A stretch of 19,980 nucleotides of DNA from assembly GCA_027483425.1 (NCBI GenBank), contig JAIXUR010000550.1:1-19980 (forward strand). Direction: 5' to 3'. Positions within the stretch are counted from its first letter, which is position 1, and every line of letters starts with the position of its first letter. This document shows positions 1-10,400 of this stretch, piece by piece. This DNA is from Cyanobacteriota bacterium (GTDB lineage: Bacteria > Cyanobacteriota > Cyanobacteriia > Phormidesmidales > Phormidesmidaceae). Both the position numbers and the translations under genes were made by a program. Under the pieces are notes generated by a model that saw nothing but the letters and a program-made list of their open reading frames with translations, was not told where the DNA came from and did no database searches.

Positions 1-843
1 ACGCTCTCTGTTAATCCGGACCTCCTGAGAACCGTTGCTGCCGCCTTCGATATTGAAATTCGCGGCAAGGGCGGGGCAAGCGGTCTTAGTTATGAGGTGG
101 CTCTAGGGCAGATATTGGAACACCTCGCGCAGGGACATTCCCAACCTGTACCACAAACCGCGCCACAACCTCCCCAAGATGACGGGGCGATCTCCGCCAT
201 CAAAGACCAAGCTCGGACACTTGCATGGCTTACAGGCAGGATGGAGGCGCTGGAACAACAGGTAGAAAAACTCCAGCAGGAAAGGGATGAGGCACTCCAC
301 CAGGTGCAACAAAGCGGGGATTCGGCTCAAGTCGAGCAATTGCAACAAGAAAATCACAGGCTCAGGCAAGAACGTGATGAGGCTGACCGTAAACTCCAAG
401 CCTTTAGACAACTCCTACTCGGAAACGGGATGCAACAGGAACAACAACCCGTCGAAGAGAAGCCAGCTCAGCAACTTGAACCTGCGATCGACGACCCTTC
501 CACTCTGCCCCCAGTCGATGCCTCTGAACCTCCCAAACCTGCTAGAAAACGCATCCCCGAAGAGGACGCTCTGGGGCACATTAGACGAGCGGTGCAAGCC
601 ATCATCAACCTCAATGACCAAGAGGGACGCGCCTTTGACCATAAGTGGTATATCTCCTTCCCCGTCGTGCAATCCTTGCTGAGAGCCTACGGACTATCCG
701 CGAATCAGAAACATGTTGCCGCTGTGTTTGAGGAAATGAAAGAGGATTTAGAACGCCATCACGACAAACATCAAATGGGGTCACGACACAATCGAAAACA
801 TCCGCATATCGAGAAAATTAAGGAACTCGTGAATCTGAACTAA
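1..843 (+). CDS. Coiled-coil protein of unknown function (5' end outside window)
   Basis: The reading frame is already open at base 1, and a GTG at 97 is only an internal possibility, so the gene most likely begins upstream. The N-terminal visible part (about residues 1-45) is a compact helical stretch. A Gln/Pro-rich segment and a long Glu/Gln/Arg-rich coiled coil follow, at roughly 230-470. A second Pro-rich linker leads to a basic C-terminal domain from about 560 to the stop, ending with an H-N-R-K-H cluster. A coiled coil joined to a basic helical domain recalls plasmid-maintenance or DNA-binding proteins (KfrA-like, or the accessory parts of cyanobacterial tyrosine-recombinase-like proteins), but I do not recognise the family. 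It converges on the HlyD-type gene with a gap of about 30 bases and has no evident link to the toxin locus. Confidence 0.65.
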   Translation, partial: TLSVNPDLLRTVAAAFDIEIRGKGGASGLSYEVALGQILEHLAQGHSQPVPQTAPQPPQDDGAISAIKDQARTLAWLTGRMEALEQQVEKLQQERDEALHQVQQSGDSAQVEQLQQENHRLRQERDEADRKLQAFRQLLLGNGMQQEQQPVEEKPAQQLEPAIDDPSTLPPVDASEPPKPARKRIPEEDALGHIRRAVQAIINLNDQEGRAFDHKWYISFPVVQSLLRAYGLSANQKHVAAVFEEMKEDLERHHDKHQMGSRHNRKHPHIEKIKELVNLN

Positions 844-859
844 CCATCTAACCAGCACG

Positions 860-886
860 GGTTGTTCTCTTAGGTCTAGAAGAACC
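860..886. terminator. Imperfect hairpin between convergent genes
   Basis: GGTTGTTCT (860-868) and AGAAGAACC (878-886) can pair with one mismatch around a 9-base loop, at the junction of two convergent genes. No clear T-run follows on either strand and the right arm lies inside the end of the HlyD-type gene. A bidirectional terminator is therefore only a weak suggestion. Confidence 0.25.
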
Positions 887-2444
887 GGCCCAGGGGAATC
901 AGCTTCAGCACCTCGCGCCCGATTTTCTGATATAGGCAAGTCTGCCCCAACTGCACATGCGCGTAACCCTTTGTACCAAGCGTCAAGGGTTGCCCCTCCT
1001 CCAAGCGAACGTTCACCCCCACCATCGCCTTCTGCTGCGGTTGGGCTTCATTCGGGGGAGTCGTCACAGGTGGCACCGCCAACACCTTACCCTCATAACC
1101 CTCCAATCCCCCATCCTGCGGTCGAAACGTCACTGCCATGCCGCTTCGCACCCGCCGTGCCTCCGATTGCGGTAGTTCCACCCGTAGGGTCGGTTGAGTC
1201 GTCTGAGCCAACGTCAGGATTTCCTTGCCCTCCGGGAGTTGCTGTCCCTCCAGGAGGTCGAGATCCCCAGTCATGACCACCCCCGCCACCGTTGCCCGAA
1301 GCTTTAACCCGTCTGCTTGTCGCTGTAAGTGTTGGGCTTGCACCTCCAAAGACTGCACCTGAGCCGTCCACTTTTGCAGGGTTGCCCGTGCTGCCTCTAC
1401 TTCTTGGTGTCCCATTCGCAAGGCAACTTGGGTTGCCGCTACCTCCGGTTGTCGTCGTCCCTGCAACTCATCCGTCATTTCCTTCTGCGTCGTGGCCACC
1501 TGGTGATCCAGCGTCTGGATTTGAGCCTCCAGGGTATTCTGTTGCGTTTGTAAGGAGATCATCTCCCGGCGCAACTCGTCCAGTTTTACCAACGGCAATG
1601 CGCCTGCCTGCACCAACCCCTGGTAGCGTTCCAACTGCGCCTGCATGATCTGGAGTTGCGCCGCAATGCCCTGGATCTGACGTTCCTTCTCCTGTTGCTG
1701 ACCCTGCAACTGTCGAATGCGCGGCGAGGGATTGCCAGTGGTAAGTCCATCCACCTCGGCCTGTAACTGCGCCGCTCTCAAGGCACTACTTTGACGCTGC
1801 AATTGGGCACCCTCCCCTTTCTGAATCGTGAGCGCCAGATATTGCCGTGCCGTTTCTCGCTCAGAGCGGGCTTCTGCCAGTTTCCGTTGCCCCTCCATCC
1901 GGGTCTGCTCCAGGTCATCACTGACCAACTCGGCCAGCAGTTGTCCCTTTCTCACCCAGTCATTTTGTCGCACATAGATGGCCCGCACTCTCGCTGCCCG
2001 TTGGGTGGTAATCACCTGTCGCTCGCCGGGTGCTGAAAGAATCGTCGCCTCTCCTGTCACCGTGTCTGCCAGAGGAATCAACCCAATCCCGACTACGCCC
2101 AACACCATCACGCTCACAATCGTCCAGCGTCTCGACCACTGCCAGGGACGAGTGGCAGGCATTGCCTCCGATCGCGCCAGCACCACTCCCGCTTGAGGCG
2201 TGGCGTTCTCCTCTGGGTGCAAGGGCGATCGCCCGACTGCGGGTGGGATTGGCTCTGACGGATGCTGAACTCGATCGGTTGCCCCTGATGCCGGTTGAGG
2301 GTTCACTTCTGGGTGAGGTCGGGGTAGCTTTGAAGCACCAAGCTCCCAGGCCGAAACCCCTTGAGCCTTTACTGGCCGAGGCGATGCGGTCTTTGGCAGG
2401 TCCAGCGGCATACGAATCTGAGGATGAAAGGGACGGGCCGACAT
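876..2444 (-). CDS. HlyD-family membrane-fusion (periplasmic adaptor) protein
   Basis: About 522 residues. I chose the ATG at 2444-2442 because it lies 5 nt after the stop of the upstream M50-type gene and has an AAGGA ribosome-binding site about 11 bases upstream. The frame stays open further back, to 2636, but that part overlaps the M50-type gene. Order: a Pro-rich cytoplasmic N-terminus (1-105), one transmembrane helix (about 107-125, after W-S-R-R-W), a first biotinyl-lipoyl half (about 130-175, with R-A-I-Y-V and G-Q-L-L-A-E-L), a long Gln/Glu-rich coiled-coil hairpin (about 180-375), the second lipoyl half (R-A-T-V-A-G-V-V) and a beta-barrel domain. This is the adaptor of tripartite export systems, which links an inner-membrane pump to an outer-membrane channel. 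No ABC transporter or TolC gene is in view. The partner here is the M50-type protein, with which it forms an operon divergent from the giant effector. Confidence 0.92.
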   Translation of the reverse strand: MSARPFHPQIRMPLDLPKTASPRPVKAQGVSAWELGASKLPRPHPEVNPQPASGATDRVQHPSEPIPPAVGRSPLHPEENATPQAGVVLARSEAMPATRPWQWSRRWTIVSVMVLGVVGIGLIPLADTVTGEATILSAPGERQVITTQRAARVRAIYVRQNDWVRKGQLLAELVSDDLEQTRMEGQRKLAEARSERETARQYLALTIQKGEGAQLQRQSSALRAAQLQAEVDGLTTGNPSPRIRQLQGQQQEKERQIQGIAAQLQIMQAQLERYQGLVQAGALPLVKLDELRREMISLQTQQNTLEAQIQTLDHQVATTQKEMTDELQGRRQPEVAATQVALRMGHQEVEAARATLQKWTAQVQSLEVQAQHLQRQADGLKLRATVAGVVMTGDLDLLEGQQLPEGKEILTLAQTTQPTLRVELPQSEARRVRSGMAVTFRPQDGGLEGYEGKVLAVPPVTTPPNEAQPQQKAMVGVNVRLEEGQPLTLGTKGYAHVQLGQTCLYQKIGREVLKLIPLGRFF

Positions 2445-2449
2445 GGTAA

Positions 2450-3646
2450 TTAAATCCTTAAACAACGTTGCAAAACTTGGTACAGTCCCCACAGCAACAG
2501 CAGTGCCAGGGAGAGTGCCGGAATCTGAATCAAACACCACTCGACGACCCACCCCAAGAGATGCCCAAACACCAACAGGGTGTAGAGCAAACTGGCGGGC
2601 GCATACAATGCCAGGAGACCCTGATCCCGTGGACATTCCTCAACCGGCGTGCCGCTCAACCAGTGGGCATAAAGCAAAAACGACCGAGCGCGCAAATTAT
2701 TAATCCCCGTGGCCGCGACCGCTAAGTAGTAGCCATCAAACCTCGCCAGGGGATTGAGATTCACGGCCAGCGTCAACAGTGCCGCCCCCAACAACAGGTA
2801 ACTCGTCGTTTTCAACCAGGTGCCGGGAGCCAGCAATAACCAGGCCCAGAGTGCGATGCCCGCCAGCAATAGCTGACATAAAATGCCTGCGCCTACGACC
2901 AGAGATCGCTGTCGCCGCCGCACCAAACAGTAAGAATCCGTGGTATCGGTATAACACCCCGGCAGCAGGCAAATGACCAGTAACCCAATTTCGGGCACAA
3001 TCCCGCCATAGTGCTTCAGGGTAAAGGCATGCGCCAGTTCATGCAGCGCTACTACGCAGCCACAGAGGAGGATAAAGGGCAGCAGCAGGGAGCCACCCGC
3101 CGTCATCCATAGCTTTTGGCCTGTGATCAGAATCTGGGTTTGTTCATGCCAACCCACGATCCAAGAAGTGGTCAGAAACAGCGTCAGTACCCCGGCCGTC
3201 GGCATTGTCCAGAGCCACTTGAGAAGATGCACATAGCGGGTCAGCCAACGGTCAGGGTTCCACAGGGGCACCCGCAAAAACAGCAATTGCAACGGGTGAA
3301 AGCCCGGTCGGCCTGAACGTTGAACCGGAGTGGTACCCTCCAGCATCCCCGTGGCGCTCAAGAGCATCAGTAAGCGTCTGAGATCCGGTGCGCCCACCCC
3401 CGTGCGGGCCATTACCGCAGGGGCTGGCAACAACTCCAGTTGGCGAATCAGTGTGTAATCGTCTGCCCCCACCTGCAAGAACGTCACGTCTTGCGGATTA
3501 CGCAGCAGCCAATAGCCATCGGGGTGCTCAATCCAATGCACCCCGGCCTTCAAACAGACTCGGCCCATCGACTCTGCCGCGGCTGGAGGCGGGCTCGTGG
3601 TTGTCTCATCGCCCCGTCCCAATCCTTGATGCCCATCGGCTCTCAC
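2450..3646 (-). CDS. PqqD-like/M50 site-2-type zinc metalloprotease, multi-spanning membrane protein
   Basis: About 398 residues from the GTG at 3646-3644, chosen because AGGGGG lies 6 bases upstream. The frame is open to a TTG at 3706 (418 residues), and an ATG at 3568 has no ribosome-binding site. Residues about 28-105 look like a PqqD-type winged-helix domain, as in peptide-handling proteins. Several transmembrane helices follow. The zinc-binding H-E-L-A-H motif is at about 202-206 (bases near 3043) and the second motif N-P-L-x-x-x-D-G-Y-Y at about 298-307 (D near base 2737), so the active site looks intact. This matches the 'putative peptide zinc metalloprotease' group, which is related to site-2 proteases and usually encoded next to a HlyD-type adaptor. 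Its natural substrate is not known. Being divergent from a giant secreted protein, it may process or export that protein (inference). Confidence 0.92.
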   Translation of the reverse strand: MRADGHQGLGRGDETTTSPPPAAAESMGRVCLKAGVHWIEHPDGYWLLRNPQDVTFLQVGADDYTLIRQLELLPAPAVMARTGVGAPDLRRLLMLLSATGMLEGTTPVQRSGRPGFHPLQLLFLRVPLWNPDRWLTRYVHLLKWLWTMPTAGVLTLFLTTSWIVGWHEQTQILITGQKLWMTAGGSLLLPFILLCGCVVALHELAHAFTLKHYGGIVPEIGLLVICLLPGCYTDTTDSYCLVRRRQRSLVVGAGILCQLLLAGIALWAWLLLAPGTWLKTTSYLLLGAALLTLAVNLNPLARFDGYYLAVAATGINNLRARSFLLYAHWLSGTPVEECPRDQGLLALYAPASLLYTLLVFGHLLGWVVEWCLIQIPALSLALLLLWGLYQVLQRCLRI

Positions 3647-3967
3647 CTTGTGCCCCCTGTGATGATTTCTCTTCGACCAGTTCAATTGAAGCAAGCGACG
3701 ATGCAAACTTGTGGATGACTCCTTTAAGACTTAACTGAAAGAGAGGAAAGATGGCTATTGGGGAAACTACTTGAAGGAGGGTGTAAAAGCTCAGATAGAG
3801 GTGCGGTGCATTCACAGATTGCAGGGATCAGATCTTACGGGCATCGGACTTTGAGCAATTGCAGTCTGCCATCCAGCCTTGGCAAAAATACACCGATCAG
3901 GTGAGATACAAGTGGGTTACTGAATTTCAACTTCATACTTTTATTATTTTTCCATGCCTGCTGATGA

Positions 3968-4025
3968 GTAATTGTTCTCCCCAGGATATTCAATGATTTG
4001 AATAGATTGATTGGTAATTGTTCTC
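3968..4025. repeat. 12-bp direct repeat, 46 bp apart
   Basis: GTAATTGTTCTC occurs exactly at 3968-3979 and again at 4014-4025, about 20-100 bases upstream of a candidate promoter. A start-to-start spacing of 46 bp puts the copies on roughly the same helical face only approximately. They may be binding sites for a regulator of the effector gene, or chance. Confidence 0.35.
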
Positions 4026-4046
4026 AAATAAGTCATAGATCGGTCT

Positions 4047-4074
4047 TTTACTAGTTCAGTATAACTACTAGAAT
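4047..4074 (+). promoter_or_regulatory. Candidate sigma-70-type promoter for the giant effector gene
   Basis: TTTACT (4047-4052; 4 of 6 match to TTGACA) and TAGAAT (4069-4074; 5 of 6 match to TATAAT) are separated by 16 bases. The site would give a leader of about 330 bases. It is a pattern match by eye only, in an AT-rich stretch where chance matches are common. Confidence 0.25.
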
Positions 4075-4315
4075 GATGTAAATAACGATGGAGTAACGCT
4101 TTGAGTCATTCCTTTATATTTACTTTATGCTGATCATTCCCCTGATAAACTTTGAGTAGGATTCAGTTTTTTTGTCTGGTTTCTCCAAGTCAGAAGCGGT
4201 AGGGTGAGCCGAGTAACCGTGTGATGCGCGTTCCTGAAGTCGGGTGAGCAGGCTCATCTGAAGTGACAAGTTTTCGTTCAACATCTATGCATTCTTCCAT
4301 CCCAGGCGTGTTGGC

Positions 4316-4332
4316 TTAGAGTCTGACTCTAA
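4316..4332. promoter_or_regulatory. 17-bp perfect palindrome, operator-like
   Basis: TTAGAGT, then CTG, then ACTCTAA: two perfectly complementary 7-base arms around a 3-base centre, 80 bases upstream of the ATG at 4412. The size and symmetry fit the binding site of a dimeric regulator. No U-tract follows, so a terminator is unlikely. Its position suggests control of the effector gene (inference). Confidence 0.45.
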
Positions 4333-4411
4333 TTGCCGAGTAGAACTGCCCCGGAGTCTACTGCAAGGGGTGGGAATCACCATTCACCAATTTGAAGACA
4401 GGGGCATCCGT

Positions 4412-7400
4412 ATGGGCTGGTTCAAAGGCTTTGGTAAAAAGGACAGAAAAGAGCATCTAACGCAGGGGCAAGGGAGAGGACACACCTTTATCCTGGAACC
4501 GATTCTCACCCCTAGCGGCTTGGTGGATGACCCCACCCATACCCCTCCCAGTCTCGACTTTTTATCGCCCGACTTCAGTCAGGCTGCCGACCTACCGCCC
4601 GATCTACTAGCCCTGATGAACGGGGTTGTCCACCCCGACCCTACGGCGAGTCCCTTCAATGGCGGTGTGTTCACCGTCGGTGGCAGTGGCATTGTCCAGA
4701 TTGATTACCTCTACGATGGGGGCGGATACCAGGGTGAATTAGCTTTATTTAGCCTCGATGGGATGGAGGCTTATGCGCCTGGTTCCCAGGAATTTATCGC
4801 CGAAGCGGCCCGCCGGGCCTTGAGTGATAGTTTGCTGGGACATATCGTCATCCAAGATGCCAGCGAAGGGGCTCGGTTTGGGGGTGGCATGGCGCATGAA
4901 GGTGACTTCAACAGTGGGCCATACCAAGGCCCTAAAAGCGTCTGGATGAAACCGGGTAGTCAGTTTGGGGTGATGCTTGTGCCGAACGGCACCGTCGCTC
5001 AAGTGCTAGCGGACCCCGCAGCAACGGGTGCTTTACGGCCCCTCTTCTCTCTATCGACTGCCAACCCCCACGATGCCTTGGGTGTCGGACAAATCGTTGA
5101 CCTGACCGGAGATGGTCACACCTTTGGGATGGAAGACCTGCGCGTCGATGGCGCTTCTGACCGAGACTACAACGACATCGTGTTTCGGATCAAAGGAGCC
5201 AGTGGCCAAGCCCTGGGGGTGGCAGACCAGATTAGCCCCTTACAAGACTGGCGACATACAGACCTGGGACACCAGATCCTCACACCACCCCAGCGCGATC
5301 TCCCACTCGTTGGCATCATTGATACTGGCTTTGACCGTGGCAGTGTGGCGATGACGACTGGTTCTGTCGCCTTGGGGTATGACTGGGTGGACGGCGACCC
5401 CGATCCCTTGCTCGATGGGCTTGGCAGTCACGGGAGCCGGATTTTGCAGGTGATTCAATCAACTCAAACTCAACCGTTGCCCTTTGAGAGCCAACTCGCT
5501 CCAACCTGGATCGGTCGGGGGGTCGGTGCAGGCAATTGGGCCGCTTCCCTAGTGGAGTTTGTCAATCATGCGGTGGCCCAGGGTGAGACTCAAGCCGTGG
5601 TGAACTTGAGCTTTGAGCTGACTCAATTCGATGCTACAGGCCATCTGATGCCCCGCTTTACCCTCAGTCCACAAGAAATAGCGGCCCTCAATTATGCTCA
5701 GCAGCACCACGTCCTCCTGGTGGTGGCAGCTGGCAATCAGGGAGAAGTGCTCTCCGCTTTAGGTCAAGCCTCGGTACAGTTCGACAATATTGTCACCGTC
5801 GGGGCTCTCGATGGGGGTGGACGGGCCGACTATTCTGGGATGGGAACTGGGCTGACGCTGTTAGCGACGGGGGGAACACCTGATGCACCTGTGGCCGTGG
5901 CGACCGCCACAGGGACAACGGCTGTCTTGGGCACGTCCTATGCCACCGCAGAGGTGACCGGGGCAATTTCCCTCATTTGGCAAGCCAATCCTGCCCTCAA
6001 CTACGGGCAGGTCATTCAGATTTTGCGGGAGACGGCGCAAGACTTAGGGGCTCCCGGTTGGGATGCCACGACCGGCTTTGGGGCACTCAACGTGTTAGAC
6101 GCGATTGAGTTAGCCAAGCGAACGGTGGGTGTAGCTCTGCCAACGATGCCAACCCCAGCGGTAGATCCCGCCACTATGGGGGTGGCGAATCACCTGTCGG
6201 GACCAGAACAAGCCACCGATGATCCGACTCCTACCAGTGCCGGGAATGCCCAAAGCCTCGCTGGCAATACCCATATCTTCTGGCGCAACTATTGGACGGG
6301 CGACAATCAGGTTTGGGTCATGAACGGTACCCAGGTCAACTCCGTCATTCCCTTACTTTCAGTGGCTCCCAATTGGGCTGTGGCCGGACTGGGAGACTTC
6401 AATGGTGATGGGAAAACCGACATTCTGTGGCGGGAAACCACGGAAGGGCACATTGGCATCTGGGCGATGGATGGCACCCACTTGCTTTCCACACAATCGG
6501 TGTTCCCCGCTCTCATCTCCCCAGATTGGCAGATTGCAGGCATTGCCGATCTAAACCAGGATGGCAAAACTGACATTCTGTGGCGGCATCCCGACACTGG
6601 CCATACGGGGGCCTGGTTGATGGATGGCACCCAGTTAAGTGTATCAACCGCGATCGGCACCGTCGGCGGTGACTGGCAACTGCGCGGCAGTAGCGATTTT
6701 AACCGCGATGGCCACGCGGATTTGTTGTGGTACTACCCGCCCACAGGGGCGGTGGGCACTTGGTTTATGGAGGGCGCGACGTTTTCCAGTGCGCTCAGTC
6801 TGGGTTCCGCGCCAGCCGGTTGGTGGTTAGGGGGGGCAGGCAATTTTAACGGCGATGGCCACGCGGATTTGTTGTGGAATTCCTTGTCAGCGGATGACGA
6901 TGGGCTCAGAGCAGCTGGCATCTGGCTGATGGCCGAGAACTCTCTTAGCGCCGTGGCTCAACTATCTTCCGTCAGTTCGGGCTGGCTCCCCGTCGCGCCC
7001 TTTCGGACGATGCTTCCGGCTCCTCCTTCCAACCTAATGCTTCAAGGTAGCAGTGCCAATGTCACGAACAGTCCAAATTTCATCATTCAAGGACAAGCTG
7101 AACCTTATACCCTAATCAAATTGACCCACAGCAGTGGCACTTCTTTAGGGCAAGTCTTAGCTGATGGACAAGGGCATTGGCACATTCCCCTCTCGGGGCT
7201 GGTAGAAGGACGACACACGATTACTGCGCAAGCGATCGATCCAATGGGTGTGAGTAGCTTTGCTTCGAATCCACTCAACATCACGATTGATCTGCAAGCA
7301 CCTGCTGCACCAACCCAGGTTCAGATTGGGAACAGGAGCGATGGTTATGCTGTTTCTAATCCGCTTATTCGGGGCATTGCAGAACCCGATGCTACAGTCA

Positions 7401-10400
7401 AATTCTATAGTGACGGACAGTTGGTAGGACAGACAGTCGCTGCTGCCGATGGGACTTGGGTGGGTTTGCCTGACAATCCTTTGCCCGAAGGTTTACGGAT
7501 TATTACGGTCACGGCAACGGACCCCGCAGGCAATACTAGCCCAGCATCCACCCCCATTGTCGTGATGATAGATGTCACGGCTCCTTACTTTACCCTGTCT
7601 ACTCCTTTGGAAGGGGGATCTCTCACGTCAGCCACGCGACTCGCAGGATTTGCCAGTGGCACCTACTCCTCCCTTGCCTCCCTCACTTATCAAATTGATA
7701 ATTTAGCCCCTGTCGCGATCTCCGTTGGTCCCAATGGCACCTTCGATCAGCTCTTGAACTTGACAGACGTGGGTAATGGCCAACACACGTTGACCATTAC
7801 TGCTTGGGATAGTGCTGGAATTGGCACCAGTCAAACTTTCCACGTGACGGTGGATCAAACTCCACCCGATACAATCGCACCTGTTCTCTATGCCCAACTT
7901 GCGGTAGACACGGCGGTGGAAGGGCAAGATACGGATGGGCTCACGTCGAACCCGACCATCATGGGTCAGGCGACTGACAATCAGGGAATTGCTCGATTTG
8001 AAGGACGCTTGGCTGGAGTTGGGGGGAACTTCATCAACCTCAAACCTTACTTACAACCCGATGGCAGTTTCACCCTCAACCGGCCTCAATTAGAGGCGAT
8101 CAAAGGTGGTGCTCTCACCGATGGCAGCTACAATCTGCAACTGCAAGCTGAGGATGAGTTTGGTAATAGCACCCAAACGACCGTTAGCTTTACCCTCGAT
8201 ACCATCCCTCCAGTTAATCCAACCGTCACATTAAGTACTGATAGTGATAGTGGAGTCAGCAACAGCGATCGCATTACGAAGATTAGTTCTCCTGTCATTG
8301 CAGGTGTCGCAGAAGCCAATTCAGTTGTTCAGGTTTGGGTCAACGGCACTATCGCAGGTGAAACAACGGCAACAGCAGAGGGAGTCTGGCAATTTACTCC
8401 TGCTTTGTCCCAAAGTGGCGTTTATCACGTGAGCGCGATCGCAATTGACCTTGCAGGTAATCGCAGCGTTGCGTCTGAATCAATGACGATGACGCTTGAC
8501 GATATCGCTCCTACACTGATGTTGACGGATTTAGGGGATCAAACCACATTGAGCCAGAGATCATCACTCACTGGCACGGTTAATGGTACAGGATCACCCA
8601 TTACATCCCTAACCTATCAGTTTGATAACTTACCAGAAATTCCAGTTGCAGTTGTTGATGGCGTATTCGATCAACGGTTCGACTTAGGCGGGATTGAGAG
8701 TGGTTCTTATACCCTGACCGTAAGAGCAACTGATGCCGCCGGGAACACAGCGATAATTCCTTTCAACGTGACCGTCCTAGCAGCCCCTATTTTGATGGTG
8801 GGTTTACTGCAAGATACGGGCATGGATAACACCGATGGGGTGACGAATACCCCAACCATCCGGGGAACGGTTACCAGCCCTCAAGTGACATCTGTGCTAG
8901 TTGGGTTTGATAACACCCTAGAAGAAGACTTCAGTGATGTCATCAATTTAGTTGGGACGGATGGGACATTTACACTTGATGCAGATATCCTACAAGAAAT
9001 TTATCAAGCAGCACTTGACGATGGTGAGCATACCCTCCGTCTGAAGCTGAAAGACAAGGATGGACAGAATCTAGGTGACTTTAGTGTGCCATTCAAGTTA
9101 GATACACAAAGTCCAACATTGATCATCGATAGTCTTGCCGATGGCGTGACTTGGGAGAATGAGTCGTTGGTTGGTCGAGTTGAAGGGAAAGATGATTTAA
9201 CTCGTGTTTTCTATACCTTTAATACCAGCTTAAATCGGCTAAGTAGCACCTCTCTGCATCTTGGACTCAATGGTGTTGTCAACTCACCGCTAACGTTACC
9301 TAATACTTCAGGGACACACGTTTTTCGGGTGCAAGCAGTCGATGCGGCAGGGAACCTATCTCTGCTCAATGAATTCTCCTTCTTAATTCCAGATTCTCGG
9401 CCAATTGTTGATACCGATATATTAATTGATGAATCTGGATTACCAGATACTGGCAATGATCCACTCGCAGGTAATAATTGGGATCCGAATGCACCTGCTG
9501 GGCCTGGTGGTATATGGGGATTTGTGGGTCGTGGTGGTTCTTGGGGTAACTGGCGCAGTAGCGGGGCAGGCGGGTTTGATCCTAGCCCCTTTCCTGGGTT
9601 TCAACCAGGTGCTGGTGACGGAGGGATCATTCCTGGTTGTGATATTCCTTTAACATATCGAGAGCGTGTTGACACCATTCTTAAATACGGATTTGGCGCT
9701 TTAAGTAAAGACCCTGAAATCATTCATAAGAAGGCGGCGCTCAAGAATCGAATTAATATCCTCAATGAGATTGCAAAGATTACCGAGACTAATTTGCTTT
9801 ATGAGCAGATGAAACCAGTTATGCATGGTATCTTCAATGATGCCTTGTTAATCTCAAGCAAGTGTCAAGCAATTCTCGAAGGCTACATTCTGGCACAAGA
9901 TATTGCTAAAGACAAAACTGCTGTAAAAATTAAAACGTTTCAGGGTGAATTATTTGCAGTTGTTTATCAATATCTAAAACGGGCAGAACGAATACCAAAC
10001 TCAGCGACTGGACAAAAACTAGACAGTGCTTTATTAGCACTGGGAGAAACTTATGCTAAGTTGGAGCGTAATCAAGTTGGGAGTAATGCGCCCAATCCTA
10101 GTTTTATAGAGCAACTTTGGCAGCTGCAGATGGGTGTCAGCACTGCAGCTGGATTAGGCAGTCAATTTGACCGCAGTGCAGATGCTTTGACCAGAGCATT
10201 ACAGGGAGGGTTGGATCCTGCCAACTCATTGATCTTTGTTAGCAATCTGCTGCAAGCGGGAATGGGCGCGGCTTCACTGGATAACGCATTGCGAGATGAC
10301 AACTTTGTGCAAAGATTGATCGACTTTGGCTTCAAGTATGCCAATTTTACCAGTCATATGAATCCACAGAGTTTTTCCGAGCCACAGATTCTCAATGGCT

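Larger units (their letters stand above)
3647..4411. other. Divergent intergenic region, no convincing gene
   Basis: This gap of about 765 bases separates the M50/HlyD operon from the giant effector gene. It contains a 12-bp direct repeat, a possible promoter and a 17-bp palindrome (listed separately). The middle (about 3930-4160) is AT-rich. Short open stretches on the plus strand at about 3738-3990 (one ending D-Q-V-R-Y, another with D-G-Y-W-G-N-Y) read like protein but have no start or length. They could be remnants of a decayed gene. Confidence 0.5.

Noticed and set aside
103..672. Minus-strand and second-frame open frames over the left coiled-coil gene
   Set aside because: They are shadows of a Gln/Glu-rich coding frame with no plausible protein features.
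2445..2636. N-terminal extension of the HlyD-type gene back to 2636
   Set aside because: It overlaps the end of the M50-type gene, reads as unrelated sequence, and the ATG at 2444 has a proper ribosome-binding site and 5-nt spacing.
957..3738. Several plus-strand open frames opposite the HlyD and M50 genes
   Set aside because: Their Pro/Arg/His-rich products are the mirror of the GC-rich genes on the other strand, with no domains or ribosome-binding sites.
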